From NCBI GenBank assembly GCA_041918175.1, contig JAYRWE010000080.1, positions 62,001 through 126,000 of the forward strand: 64,000 nucleotides of DNA, read 5' to 3'. Below the pieces are notes generated by a model, which had not been told where the DNA came from, did no database searches, and saw nothing but the letters and a program-made list of their open reading frames with translations. This DNA is from JABWAN01 sp041918175 (GTDB lineage: Bacteria > Zhuqueibacterota > Zhuqueibacteria > Zhuqueibacterales > Zhuqueibacteraceae). The position numbers and the translations under genes are program-made. Shown one piece after another: positions 42,300 through 51,876 of the stretch (positions are counted from its first letter, which is position 1; each line of letters starts with the position of its first letter).

Positions 42300-44780
42300 G
42301 TGCGCACACATTTCGAAAACTATCTCGCCGCCACGCCGATTAAAAGCGACACCCCCCTGGCCCCCCTCAAGGGGGGAATTGTCAAACACGCGCTTGCCAT
42401 TGCATTTCTCGCGTGTCTCTTTCTCACCACACTCACACCCTTTGCCGCGGAGAAGAACACGCTGCGCGATCCGCAATTGCGGCGGTTGTATCAATCGCTG
42501 AAGCAGCCGGTCGTTGCGGATTCGAGTTTCATCATCACGGACACGCTGCGGCTCAATTATCCGGATTTCGCACTCACGCTGCGGCGCGGGGAATTGGTGC
42601 CGCTACGCGATAGCACGGAGACGTTGACCGGTTTCTTTTTCGAGGGCGCGGCGCAGATTGCGTTTCGGCCGCGGCATGTGCTCGAACGGCAACAACTTCA
42701 GCGCTTCACGGGCGATTCCGTGGCTGTGCTTCAAGCTGCGCGCTTGCTCATTCGCGTTTCCAAGCCAAACGTTTTGCCCGCGCGCATTCTCGCGAACGAG
42801 GCTTTTCATCAAACCAAAACCAAAAAAGCCGAGGACGCGCGCGAGCTGCAACGCGCGGTGCATGAAGCTTTGCTCGACCGACGCGGTTATAATCTCGCGG
42901 CGCATATGCTGACGCGGCGCATTGGCGGCGAGGCGGACTCGTTGATTGTGTGCGCGTTCTATCCCGAGGGTGATCGCAATCTGTTTCCGCCGTTGTGCTT
43001 GTATGTTTATGACGCGCTCAGCCTCGAACAGGTGAGCTACTTACAATACTCGCACAAGAAACTGGGGCGCCCGATGCTCACGGTGTGCAGCTATCCGCTC
43101 GTCATGGAACGGTTGCGGCAAATCAATCGCACGTTACGCATCACGAAGTACAACGGCTGGGTGCAAATCGAAGACGACGGCAAAATTCACGCGGACTTGG
43201 GCTTTGATTTCTTCACGGCGCACCATCGGCCCGAGGCTTTGTTCTTCTCGCTGTCTTCCGATCTCAAAGTGCTGCGCATTTCGGGCGAGGCGGGCGATAC
43301 GCTCGCGTTTGCGCAGGAGCCGAAAGAACAGGGCGTGACCGTGTTTCTCACACCGCGCATTTGGCTCAGCGATACGCTGCGTTTGTTTTTGCAATATGAG
43401 GGCGAGGCGCTGCGCCGGCACGACAACGGCACGATGTTCTTGAAAGATGCGATCAATTGGGTGCCGCGTTTCGGTTATTTGGCGCGCGCGCACTATCATC
43501 TCGTGTTCAAATCTTCGCCGCGCTGGCGTGTGCTCTCCGTGGGCGAGCGCGTGCGCGATTGGGATGAGCCGAGTTTTCATTTGAGCTTTTACAAAACGCG
43601 CGTGCCGGCCAAGGCTTCGACGTTTTGTTTGGGCCGATTCGTGGCGGATACACTCGCGCGGCAGCACGCGAGCTTGCCGCGCATTGAGATCCATTCAACG
43701 CCGCGACGTTCGGCACGCGAACGACGCCGCGTGGCGGGCGATATTGCGAACAGTTTGCATTTTTATGAACGCCTGCTCGGGCCGTATCCCTTGCCGAGCA
43801 TTCGCGTGGTGGAATCGCCAAACACGCATAGCCAAGGCTTCCCCGGCTTTGTAACGCTCTCGTGGGTGGGTTTTGCGAGCCAGTTGTCGGGGGCGATTGA
43901 AGCGCTGCGCAGTCACGAGGTGGCGCATCAATGGTTCGGCAACCTGATCGGGTGGGCAACGTATCACGACCAATGGTTGAGCGAAGCGTTCGCGGAATAT
44001 CTCGGCGCGATGTATGTGGAATGGATTGCGCGCGAGCCAGGGGCGTTTGATCAACTCTTAGCGGCGTGGCGTGATGACATTATCGAGGGCGGCCATATTG
44101 GTGTGAGCCTCGGTATGCAGCGTTTCGGTTTGGGCAAAGAGGCGCTGCGCAAGGCCGAGGGCATGAAGGCTGGTCCGTTGTGGCTCGGTTATCGTTTGGG
44201 GCAAAATGAGGCGGTGGATTATTATTCGCATGTGTATGAGAAAGGCGCGTATGTGTTGCACATGCTGCGCTGGCTCATGCGCGATCTCGCAACGGGCAGC
44301 GACGAAAAATTTTGGCAGATGCTTGCAGATTTTTTACGGCACCATGCCGCGCTAGAACCTGCGACAGAAGATTTTCAAAGAGTGGCGGAGGCGCATTATG
44401 GCGCGCCGCTGGACTGGTTTTTCCAACAATGGATATATCGCAGTGAAGTGCCGACGTACCGCTGGAGTTATAACCTCGCGCAAGAATCGGAGCCGCCGCA
44501 AGTCGGAATGCCGGTGGCGCAAGGCGCGCAGGCCGTAGTCACCACGCAGGTTTTGCGTTTGAAAATAACGCAGGAGAACGTGTCGCGCGATTTTAAAATG
44601 CCCGTGCCCATCAAGATCGAGTACTTTGATGGAACAAGCGCGATGCAACGCGTGTGGGTCACGCACGAGGGCGGCGAATTGAACTTGTCGTTACGACCGG
44701 AGAGGGTGAAGAGCGTGCATTTTAATTTCGGCGAGGCGGTGTTGGCGCGGGTGAAAAACGAGTTAAAAATTGAGAAATAG
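42300..44780 (+). CDS. Exported M1 family metallo-aminopeptidase
   Basis: This protein (826 residues from the GTG used here) contains the M1 zinc site HEVAHQWFGN followed 18 residues on by the third ligand in LSEAFAEYLGAMY. A hydrophobic export signal (LAIAFLACLFLTTLTPFAA) precedes the mature part. The long N-terminal region lacks a clear GAMEN exopeptidase motif; PGFVTLSWVGF occupies its place, so strict aminopeptidase activity is uncertain. The N terminus is unusual: a G/C-run repeat (42349-42382) lies immediately before the signal and is read as TPLAPLKGG. Possible starts are GTG 42300 or ATG 42222, none with a good ribosome site. The native start was probably displaced by repeat insertion. 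Confidence 0.8.
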   Translation: MRTHFENYLAATPIKSDTPLAPLKGGIVKHALAIAFLACLFLTTLTPFAAEKNTLRDPQLRRLYQSLKQPVVADSSFIITDTLRLNYPDFALTLRRGELVPLRDSTETLTGFFFEGAAQIAFRPRHVLERQQLQRFTGDSVAVLQAARLLIRVSKPNVLPARILANEAFHQTKTKKAEDARELQRAVHEALLDRRGYNLAAHMLTRRIGGEADSLIVCAFYPEGDRNLFPPLCLYVYDALSLEQVSYLQYSHKKLGRPMLTVCSYPLVMERLRQINRTLRITKYNGWVQIEDDGKIHADLGFDFFTAHHRPEALFFSLSSDLKVLRISGEAGDTLAFAQEPKEQGVTVFLTPRIWLSDTLRLFLQYEGEALRRHDNGTMFLKDAINWVPRFGYLARAHYHLVFKSSPRWRVLSVGERVRDWDEPSFHLSFYKTRVPAKASTFCLGRFVADTLARQHASLPRIEIHSTPRRSARERRRVAGDIANSLHFYERLLGPYPLPSIRVVESPNTHSQGFPGFVTLSWVGFASQLSGAIEALRSHEVAHQWFGNLIGWATYHDQWLSEAFAEYLGAMYVEWIAREPGAFDQLLAAWRDDIIEGGHIGVSLGMQRFGLGKEALRKAEGMKAGPLWLGYRLGQNEAVDYYSHVYEKGAYVLHMLRWLMRDLATGSDEKFWQMLADFLRHHAALEPATEDFQRVAEAHYGAPLDWFFQQWIYRSEVPTYRWSYNLAQESEPPQVGMPVAQGAQAVVTTQVLRLKITQENVSRDFKMPVPIKIEYFDGTSAMQRVWVTHEGGELNLSLRPERVKSVHFNFGEAVLARVKNELKIEK
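42349..42382 (-). repeat. Single reverse copy of the G/C-run repeat at the M1 peptidase N terminus
   Basis: ACACCCCCCTGGCCCCCC then CTCAAGGGGGGAATTGT matches the reverse copies at 41790 and 7081. It has no facing partner. It lies within the N-terminal coding frame of the peptidase just before the signal peptide. Confidence 0.75.
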
Positions 44781-44864
44781 ATTTAAACATTCGCCGCCGC
44801 TCTCTCGTCTATATGCAAGCATTGTGTCCTTCCTTTAAAGACCGTTAAAGAAAGAGCAGCAACC

Positions 44865-45308
44865 ATGCACACGACCTTTTCAGACTATACGCCGAGTTCT
44901 TTCGCTCCTGAAGTCGCACCCTTGCACTATGGCAATTACCTCGAACATTTTGCGATTCCGCGCATGGGCAAGCTCGTGCCACTGCCGGTGTCCCGCGTGG
45001 TGTGGATCGGCACGCAGTATCGTATGGTTTATGCGTTCACGGATTTGCAGAGGCACCTCTTAGATTTCGGCCTCGATGAGTTGGCCGAACGTCTCAATCC
45101 CGTGGAGTTTTTTCGCATTCATCGCTCGACAATTGTCAACCTGCGCAAGATTGCGAAGGTGAGCAATTTGAGCGACGGTCGTTGCAAGCTCATCATGCAA
45201 GACAAAGCCGGCAGCGAAATCATGGTGAGCCGCTATCGCGCGCTGGATTTCAAAAAAGCTTTCAACCACTGTGCGCGGCTGCGTGAAGAAAACTCTTTCA
45301 CTTGCTAG
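44865..45308 (+). CDS. LytTR-type DNA-binding protein without receiver domain
   Basis: This 147-residue protein consists of a LytTR domain (about residues 40-140) with a 35-residue lead. Conserved stretches are VVWIGTQYRMVYAFT, the FFRIHRSTIVNLRKI helix-strand signature that contacts DNA, and a closing VSRYRALDFKKAF. LytTR domains usually follow a receiver; here none is present, so activity may be set by protein level or an unseen partner. Its C-terminal end overlaps the convergent methyltransferase gene by 11 bases. Confidence 0.88.
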   Translation: MHTTFSDYTPSSFAPEVAPLHYGNYLEHFAIPRMGKLVPLPVSRVVWIGTQYRMVYAFTDLQRHLLDFGLDELAERLNPVEFFRIHRSTIVNLRKIAKVSNLSDGRCKLIMQDKAGSEIMVSRYRALDFKKAFNHCARLREENSFTC

Positions 45309-46272
45309 CGTGCGCCGCCGCAATCTCGCACGGTTCGTCTCCCACCTTCCGATATATTCCCCAAAACAGATCAAACGCCGGATATGGTAAGGCCGCGTGC
45401 TCGGGCAATATTTCAAGCATACCCGAGAGTACACGGCCAATCGGTCCGTTGCCCAGTTTGTGTTGCAGCAATGTTTTTGCATGCACCACGGCAATGCGCT
45501 TTGCGGGCCTGCCGATGGCGACTTCGTGCATTCCGTATTGCGCCAAAAGTCGGCGCAAACTTGCCGGTGAAAACCAATGCAGCACACTCGGCGGGCTGAA
45601 CTCATGCCAATTTCTTCCGAAGAGTCGCGCCATCCAGCTCGCGCGATTCCACGTTTCCACGAGCCAATAGCCGCCGGGCTTGGTTAAACGCACAGCATTG
45701 CGCAACGCCGCCGCAAGATCCGTGAAATGCGCAAGCACTTGGACCATGTTGATCAAATCAAAACATTCCGAGGTGCGATACTCCTCGAGCGTGGTCGAAG
45801 CAACCGCAAGCCCGAGTTGCTCGCGCGCAAATTTTGCCATGCGCGGGTTTGGCTCCAATCCTTTTCCTTGCCAACCCTGCTCCTGCAATCCTTGCAAGAC
45901 AAAGCCGGCCGCGGCTCCGACGTCTAGAACTTCTCCCGGCATCATGTAGCGAGCCAACAGCTTGCCATAGCGTCGGCCATGCGCGCGCAAGATTTTTTCT
46001 TCTCGGAAATAATTTGGATAACCCGCGCCGCCGCCAAAGAAATATTTTTCACCGTAAACACGGCCGACGTGATCGCGCGGCGGAAGATAGTCCGCGAATA
46101 CATGATCGCAATGCGCGCATCTACAAATGTCGTAGCCGTCTTTATCAAACAAGCTTCGCGCCTCGCCGCCGCAAAGCAGGCAATGTTTCTTCTCGCTGCG
46201 TACTCGGCTGGGAGAAAAGGTCGAAATTATATCGGCCTGGGGATAAAGCACAACTTCGTACGGCAGTGACAT
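45298..46272 (-). CDS. Class I SAM-dependent methyltransferase with N-terminal zinc ribbon
   Basis: This 324-residue protein begins with a small zinc-ribbon-like segment (CLLCGGEARSLFDKDGYDIC then RCAHCDHV) followed by a methyltransferase of the Methyltransf_23 type. SAM motif I is VLDVGAAAGFVLQGL, then GLEPNPRMAKFA and INMVQVLAHFTDL. Related zinc-ribbon methyltransferases act on sugar-nucleotide or natural-product precursors; no such cluster is adjacent. The ATG at 46272 has GTAGGAGC upstream. It converges with, and overlaps, the LytTR gene. Confidence 0.85.
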   Translation of the reverse strand: MSLPYEVVLYPQADIISTFSPSRVRSEKKHCLLCGGEARSLFDKDGYDICRCAHCDHVFADYLPPRDHVGRVYGEKYFFGGGAGYPNYFREEKILRAHGRRYGKLLARYMMPGEVLDVGAAAGFVLQGLQEQGWQGKGLEPNPRMAKFAREQLGLAVASTTLEEYRTSECFDLINMVQVLAHFTDLAAALRNAVRLTKPGGYWLVETWNRASWMARLFGRNWHEFSPPSVLHWFSPASLRRLLAQYGMHEVAIGRPAKRIAVVHAKTLLQHKLGNGPIGRVLSGMLEILPEHAALPYPAFDLFWGIYRKVGDEPCEIAAAHASK

Positions 46273-46829
46273 GATCGCTCCTACTTTCACAGTATTGTTT
46301 CAGGGTTCCGGCTTCGCATCGTTCTGCGGCAGCTACAACGAATCTTATCAAACGCAATGCCGGAGGCACGGCCATCGCACTCAGTGTGTTTTAATTTGCA
46401 TAAAAGGTGCATCGTCATGCTTGTGGCGTCCATTAGCTGGTAAAACTGTTTAGATCAACCGACAATGCCTCGCAATAAGCTTTCTTGTTTATACTTTTCA
46501 TCGGGCGCAGCAACAAAGAGACGAAGCACTTTATTGTCACGAAGCAATCCACGCTGAGTACAACGAAATATTTCGTTACACTATTATGAGCAGAGGGCCG
46601 CCGCGAACAAAACCTCTTTCGGCTTCGTTGTTTTTTGCCGGTTCGCTTTCTATATTCACCGCGCTGCGTTTTAAAATTCAACGACGACTTATCAAACTAA
46701 TCCAACTTGCTTCCTTCTCAGAGCAGGGGTTAGTTGAACGAGTTGTTTTGTGTTTACAAATAAAGCCGAAGCAAATGAGAAAGTTGTTATTCCGGCCTGC
46801 TCGCGGCTCAACCGTATCTTGAGTGGAAA
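46273..46829. other. 557-base intergenic gap without a recognised gene
   Basis: No frame here has support from motif or ribosome site. The only structure I can point to is the 16-base palindrome at 46562-46577. No dispersed repeat family seen elsewhere in the window occurs in it. Confidence 0.6.
46562..46577. promoter_or_regulatory. Perfect 16-bp palindrome, possible operator
   Basis: AACGAAATATTTCGTT is self-complementary and lies just before TATTAT (46582-46587), a possible -10 element for the downstream ABC-F gene. The matching -35 is weak. Binding-site function is inference. Confidence 0.35.
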
Positions 46830-48779
46830 ATGATTCATATTCAAAATTTGAAAAAGCAATTTGGCTCGCGCCTCATCTTTGAGGAGGCTTCCGCACATAT
46901 TCCGCCGAAGACGCGCGTGGGTTTGGTGGGGCCAAACGGCTCGGGCAAGACCACATTGTTGCGCATGCTCACCAAGCAAGAAGAACCTGACGCGGGCAGC
47001 ATTGTCATCACCAAAGGAGCAAGGCTCGGTTATTTGAAGCAGGAAGTGTGGGAAAATCCCGAGCGCAGCATTCTTGCCGAAACCCTCTCCGGTTTTCCAG
47101 AGGTGCAAGCGCTCGAACAAAAACTCGTGCAAATGGAAAAGCAATTGGAAGCGGAGCATGACGAAAGTCTGCTGGAAAAATACGGCGAGCACCGGCAAAA
47201 ATTCGAAGCTCTCGGCGGATATCGCATTGAGCACGAGGCACGCGCGATTCTTACCGGCATGGGCTTCAAACCGGAGCAGCATTTTTCGCCGCTGCGCACG
47301 CTCTCCGGCGGATGGATGATGCGCGTGGCCTTGGCAAAGCTGCTCTTGAGCCAGCCCGAGGTGTTGTTGCTCGATGAACCGACCAATCATCTCGATCTTG
47401 ATTCGATTGTTTGGCTTGAAGGCTTCTTGCTCGAATATCCCGGCACGGTGCTGCTCACCACGCACGATCAAGTGTTCATGCAAAGCGTGGCGCAGCGCAT
47501 CATCGAAGTGAGTATGCTCAAGCTGCACACGTACATCGGCGATTTCGAATCATACGCCGAGCAAAAAGCCGCGCGACAGGAATTATTGGAGGCGCAATAC
47601 AAAACGCAGCAAAAGAAGATCGCGCAGACGGAGCGTTTTATCGAACGTTTTCGCTATAAAGCGACGAAAGCGCGGCAGGTGCAAAGCCGCATCAAGATGC
47701 TCGAAAAAATCGAGCGCGTGCAAGTGGAGAACGATGCAATGCGTGCGATGAAATTTCGCTTGCCGCAACCGCCCCGTTCCGGATTAGAAGTCGCGTATCT
47801 GCGCAGAGTCGAAAAACGCTACGGCCCAAACGTGGTTTACAAAGACCTCGATTTCACGGTCACGCGCGGGGAGAAGATCGCGCTCGTAGGCCCCAATGGC
47901 GCGGGCAAATCGACATTGCTTAAAATGCTTGCCGGTGTATTAAACTACGAAAGCGGTGTGATTCATTACGGCCACGAAGTCACGCTGGAATATTATGCAC
48001 AGCACCAGTTGGAGAATTTGAATGCCGAGGCTACTGTGCTCGAAGAGATTACTTCCGTGACAGGGCATCTCTTGCCACAACAACGCCGCTCTTTGTTGGG
48101 AGCATTTCTTTTCAGCGGGGACGAGGTTTTCAAGCCGATCGCCGTGCTCTCCGGCGGCGAGAAAGCGCGTGTGGCGTTGGCCAAGCTACTCGGTCGTCCG
48201 GTAAATTTTTTGGTGATGGACGAGCCGACCAATCATCTCGACATTCTTGCACGGCAAATTCTGGAAGACGCGCTCGCGGATTATGAAGGCACGTTGCTAT
48301 TCATTTCACACGACCGCGCCTTTATCAATGCCATTGCCAACAAAGTTGTGGAAGTGAAAGACGGCCGGCTGCGCAGCTATTCTGGAAATTATGACGAGTA
48401 TCTTTGGCAGAAAGAGCAGGAGCGGGAATCGCTCGAAACGCCGACGGTCATGCCGACTGCTCCGCTCATCACTACGCCCGTCGCAAATCGTAAAGAAGAG
48501 CGTCGCACGCGTGCAGAGCGCAATCAAAAGAAATCACAGGAACTGCGTCCGCTCAAACAGCGCGTCACCGCGTTGGAAAAAGATATCGCAGCGCTCGAAG
48601 CCGAGAAGGCGGGTTTATTCGAAGAACTTTGCAATCCGACAATCATCAGCGACGTTGCGCTTTATCCACAAAAACTCAAACGGCAACGCGAAGTAGAAAC
48701 TTGGCTGGAAAAAAAATTAGAGGAATGGACGCAAGCCAATGAAATGATCGAACAAATTGCGGCAGAATACTCAGGTTAA
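46830..48779 (+). CDS. ABC-F family ATPase
   Basis: This 649-residue soluble protein has two ABC cassettes and no membrane segment, the ABC-F layout of translation factors and ribosome-protection proteins. The first cassette has GPNGSGKT, LSGGWMMRV and LLLDEPTNHLD; the second has GPNGAGKS, LSGGEKARV and LVMDEPTNHLD. The linker between them is rich in charged helix (QKKIAQTERFIERFRYKATK), where the ribosome-contacting PtIM lies. A C-terminal coiled coil (about 560-645) resembles Uup. It probably assists translation; antibiotic protection cannot be inferred. The gene lies upstream of the replication origin. Confidence 0.93.
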   Translation: MIHIQNLKKQFGSRLIFEEASAHIPPKTRVGLVGPNGSGKTTLLRMLTKQEEPDAGSIVITKGARLGYLKQEVWENPERSILAETLSGFPEVQALEQKLVQMEKQLEAEHDESLLEKYGEHRQKFEALGGYRIEHEARAILTGMGFKPEQHFSPLRTLSGGWMMRVALAKLLLSQPEVLLLDEPTNHLDLDSIVWLEGFLLEYPGTVLLTTHDQVFMQSVAQRIIEVSMLKLHTYIGDFESYAEQKAARQELLEAQYKTQQKKIAQTERFIERFRYKATKARQVQSRIKMLEKIERVQVENDAMRAMKFRLPQPPRSGLEVAYLRRVEKRYGPNVVYKDLDFTVTRGEKIALVGPNGAGKSTLLKMLAGVLNYESGVIHYGHEVTLEYYAQHQLENLNAEATVLEEITSVTGHLLPQQRRSLLGAFLFSGDEVFKPIAVLSGGEKARVALAKLLGRPVNFLVMDEPTNHLDILARQILEDALADYEGTLLFISHDRAFINAIANKVVEVKDGRLRSYSGNYDEYLWQKEQERESLETPTVMPTAPLITTPVANRKEERRTRAERNQKKSQELRPLKQRVTALEKDIAALEAEKAGLFEELCNPTIISDVALYPQKLKRQREVETWLEKKLEEWTQANEMIEQIAAEYSG

Positions 48780-48821
48780 GTGCGCCGCATCGCAATGCGT
48801 GAAAAGATTCTGAATTTGTGC

Positions 48822-48849
48822 TTGACATTCTAAGGTCGTTTTCTATATT
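48822..48849 (+). promoter_or_regulatory. Putative sigma-70 promoter of dnaA
   Basis: TTGACA (48822-48827) and TATATT (48844-48849) are separated by 16 bases. The transcript would have a leader of about 275 bases containing DnaA boxes, allowing autoregulation. Confidence 0.6.
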
Positions 48850-48886
48850 GCCGCGGCTTTAAAAAAAAGCAGGGCGGTGGAAAAAA

Positions 48887-49102
48887 TGTGGATAACTTTT
48901 CAAAAGCATACTGTCACAAAATTCGGACACTCTTTTGCTCTGATCATCCATTCACTTCGCCCAGAGATTATTCTTCTAACACGAGAATACTTCGAGCATT
49001 AACAAATTCTTGCGTCCCGATGCTCGTCCTTTGTTTTATTGATCCAATACAAAAGGAATTTTATTGAGATCGAACTTAGACAAGACTAACACCTGTGGAT
49101 AA
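48887..49102. promoter_or_regulatory. DnaA boxes upstream of dnaA
   Basis: TGTGGATAA, the complement of the consensus TTATCCACA, occurs perfectly at 48887-48895 and at 49094-49102. A related TGTGAATAT starts at 49105. These probably take part in dnaA autoregulation and perhaps in origin function. The rest of the 352-base gap is A/T rich and holds no gene. Confidence 0.75.
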
Positions 49103-49131
49103 CATGTGAATATCTCAACGAAAGTCTGCTT

Positions 49132-50463
49132 ATGCTACAGCCTGCCGAGCTAACCTGGTCAAAATGCCTATCCGTAATCAAAGACAATGTTACGGAGAAG
49201 ACCTACCAAACGTGGTTTACGAATACTCAAGGACACAACCTTGAGGATCATACGTTGACCGTTAGAATTCCAAACGACTTCGCCTATCAATGGCTAGAAG
49301 GTCATTATCGTGATTTAATCAACAAGGCGGTGCTGCAAGTCTTAGGGGACGATTATCGTGTGATCTATTCCGTAAACCCCCAACCGATGGATGAGGCGGA
49401 ACGTACGCCATTAACTCCGCGCTACAAACAAGACCCAACCAGCCTACTTAATCCCCATTATTCTTTTGAGAATTTTATCGAAGGCGGTTCGAACCAATTC
49501 GCCAAAGCCGCTTCGCAAGCCGCGGCTGACGCGCCGGGCAAAACGTCTTTCAATCCGTTAGTGATTTATGGCGGCGTCGGTTTGGGCAAAACGCATTTAG
49601 CGCAGGCTATTGGAAATTTTTCTCTAGGCCGCCAATCCGTGCGGCGCGCTTTGTATGTCTCGAGCGAGCGCTTCACCAATGAATTTATCGCCTCGATTCA
49701 AAACAATCGCACCACGGAGTTTAGCTCGAACTATCGCAACGTCGACCTACTCCTGGTTGACGATATTCAATTTTTCACAAATAAAGAGCGCACCCAGGAA
49801 GAATTTTTCCACACCTTCAATACCCTGTACCAAAAAGGCAAGCAAATCGTTTTAACTTCAGATCGTCCGCCGAAAGAGATTAATGGCATTGAGGAGCGCT
49901 TGCTGTCGCGTTTTCAATGGGGGCTGGTGGTGGATATTCAGCCGCCGGATCTCGAAACGCGCATTGCTATTCTGCAAAAGAAAGCGGAAGAAAACAGCAT
50001 TCAACTCAGCAGCGAGGTGATTCAACTCATTGCACACAACATCACGAGCAATATTCGCGAGTTGGAAGGCTGTCTCATTCGTTTGCTTGCGCACTCTTCG
50101 ATGGAAAAGATGGACATCACCCTAACTGTGGCGCGCCATGTTTTAAAAGATATGTTCATTCAAAAAAATCGCAATCTCACGATTGAAGACATTCAAAAGT
50201 GTGTCTGCGACTTTTATGGTTTTCCCGAAGACATGATCCGCGCGAAGACGCGCAAAAAAGAAATCGCGCTCGCACGGCAAATTGCGATGTACGTGTCCAA
50301 ACGCATGACGAAGCACTCGCTCAAAACCATCGGGCTGCATTTTGGCGGTAGAGATCACACCACTGTCATTCACGCGATTGAAACGGTCGAGCAACTCCTC
50401 ATTATCGACGGTCAACTGAAGAGCGAGCTAGAGGTAATTAAGCAAAAATTAGAGTTAATCTGA
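49132..50463 (+). CDS. dnaA: Chromosomal replication initiator DnaA
   Basis: This 443-residue protein binds the DnaA boxes of the origin and melts it. Domain I is at the N terminus (WSKCLSVIKDNVTEKTYQTWF), a short linker follows, then the AAA+ core with Walker A YGGVGLGKTHL, Walker B LLLVDDIQFF and sensor II in SNIRELEGCL. Domain IV ends with the DNA-binding signature GRDHTTVIHAI. All are intact. The ATG at 49132 is the only sensible start. DnaA boxes lie on both sides, and dnaN, recF and gyrB follow in the ancestral origin order. Confidence 0.97.
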   Translation: MLQPAELTWSKCLSVIKDNVTEKTYQTWFTNTQGHNLEDHTLTVRIPNDFAYQWLEGHYRDLINKAVLQVLGDDYRVIYSVNPQPMDEAERTPLTPRYKQDPTSLLNPHYSFENFIEGGSNQFAKAASQAAADAPGKTSFNPLVIYGGVGLGKTHLAQAIGNFSLGRQSVRRALYVSSERFTNEFIASIQNNRTTEFSSNYRNVDLLLVDDIQFFTNKERTQEEFFHTFNTLYQKGKQIVLTSDRPPKEINGIEERLLSRFQWGLVVDIQPPDLETRIAILQKKAEENSIQLSSEVIQLIAHNITSNIRELEGCLIRLLAHSSMEKMDITLTVARHVLKDMFIQKNRNLTIEDIQKCVCDFYGFPEDMIRAKTRKKEIALARQIAMYVSKRMTKHSLKTIGLHFGGRDHTTVIHAIETVEQLLIIDGQLKSELEVIKQKLELI

Positions 50464-50752
50464 TCGTGGATAACGTGTGAATTGCTGTGAATGACTTGTG
50501 GGTAACTTTGAATTTCAACCTCTGATTTACGCGTGCACGAAGTCATCAACACTTTATTCACAGTGTATTCACATGAGACAAGCGCTCTCAATCTTGTAAC
50601 TCACACTTGAACTTCAAAGATTACAAGAAAAGTGTCGTCTCGAAAAAAGACAATCCACATATCCACACCCCCTACTACGAAAATCTTCTTGAAAGACATA
50701 TAAAAAAACATTACTTTTAAAATAAGAACCTGATCACATCAAAGAGTCTTCT
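50464..50752. other. Replication origin (oriC) between dnaA and dnaN
   Basis: The 289 bases contain a run of DnaA-box-like sites: CGTGGATAA (50465), TGTGGGTAA (50497), a perfect TTATTCACA (50554-50562), GTATTCACA (50565), CAATCCACA (50651) and ATATCCACA (50659). Beyond them is an A/T-rich stretch (about 50690-50735) suitable as the unwinding element. Position between dnaA and dnaN is a common origin site. Confidence 0.8.
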
Positions 50753-51868
50753 ATGAAATTTACGGTCAACAAACACGCGCTGTACAATAGTCTGCAACGC
50801 ATGATTCCGGTCGTGCCCACCAAAACCACCATTCCGATTCTGACCAATATTCTGTTCGAGCTTAGTAAGAACTCGTTGCGCTTAACCGGCACTGATCTCG
50901 AAGTGTCGATCTTAACTGCTCTGGAAGTGATCGGGCAGGAGAATGGCAAAGCCGCTTTGCCGGCGAAGAAACTTTTTGATCTCATTCGTGAATTGCCGGA
51001 CATACCGTTATCGATTGAATGTGATCAAGCGCATCGCCTGACCATTAAAACAGAAAAAGGTCAATACAAAATCAGCGGCGAGAGCAGCGAAGAGTATCCC
51101 CACATTGCCACGGAAGAACAGGAACGTAAATTTTCCTATTCCGCCGCAGGGTTTATAAAACTCATTGAAAAGACCATGTTTGCCGTGAGCACAGATGAGT
51201 TGCGCACGACTCTGATGGGTGTGTTGTTGGATTTGCGTGCGAACGAATTGCGGATCGTGGCAACTGACGGCCATCGCTTGGCAAAAGTCGTAGACTCAAG
51301 TTTTTCTTATAGCAGCGAGCCGGGGCAAGTCATCATGCCGGTGAAAGCATTGCAACTCCTGGGGCGTAACATTGATCAAGCAGAAAAAATGGATATTGCA
51401 ATCAGTCGCGATCACATCACGTTTATGCTGGGCACAACAACGATTTATTCGAAAGTGATCAATGGGCATTATCCGGCGTACGAGCGCGTCATTCCATCCG
51501 ATAATAATCTGACCCTGCAGGTAGAGCGCGATCTTTTGAGCGCTACGGTGCGACGGTCGAGCATCTTCGCGAATCAACATACGCATCAAGTCCGTTGGCA
51601 AATTGCACCGAATAGTTTGACCCTCAGCGCGGAAGACATGGAAAGCGGCGGCAATTCGCGCGAGACGATAGCCGTGGATTATAACGGCGATGAGTTTGAG
51701 ATTGGGTATAACGCGAACTATGTGCTCGAAATTTTGCGCCACATCGACACGGAGCAAGCGCTGTTTCGGTTGCGCGATGCCGGCAGTGCCGCGATTATCG
51801 AACCGCTTCCTCAGCCGGAAGGCTTGAATTTCATGATGCTGCTCATGCCGATTCGTCTAAATGAATAG
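50753..51868 (+). CDS. dnaN: DNA polymerase III beta subunit (sliding clamp)
   Basis: This 371-residue protein forms the ring clamp that holds polymerases on DNA. It shows the three repeated clamp domains: the start MKFTVNKHALYNSLQRMIPV, the middle KLIEKTMFAVSTDELRTTLMGV with ATDGHRLAKV, and the end IEPLPQPEGLNFMMLLMPIRL. Length is normal. It lies directly after oriC and is followed at 8 bases by recF, so dnaN-recF-dciA-gyrB form a compact operon. Confidence 0.97.
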   Translation: MKFTVNKHALYNSLQRMIPVVPTKTTIPILTNILFELSKNSLRLTGTDLEVSILTALEVIGQENGKAALPAKKLFDLIRELPDIPLSIECDQAHRLTIKTEKGQYKISGESSEEYPHIATEEQERKFSYSAAGFIKLIEKTMFAVSTDELRTTLMGVLLDLRANELRIVATDGHRLAKVVDSSFSYSSEPGQVIMPVKALQLLGRNIDQAEKMDIAISRDHITFMLGTTTIYSKVINGHYPAYERVIPSDNNLTLQVERDLLSATVRRSSIFANQHTHQVRWQIAPNSLTLSAEDMESGGNSRETIAVDYNGDEFEIGYNANYVLEILRHIDTEQALFRLRDAGSAAIIEPLPQPEGLNFMMLLMPIRLNE

Positions 51869-51876
51869 CTGCGGGA

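Noticed and set aside
41594..44864. DGR reverse transcriptase or template repeat downstream of the variable gene
   Set aside because: No frame in this stretch shows reverse-transcriptase motifs, and no second copy of the RILRGGSW-encoding region exists here. The next gene is an M1 peptidase.
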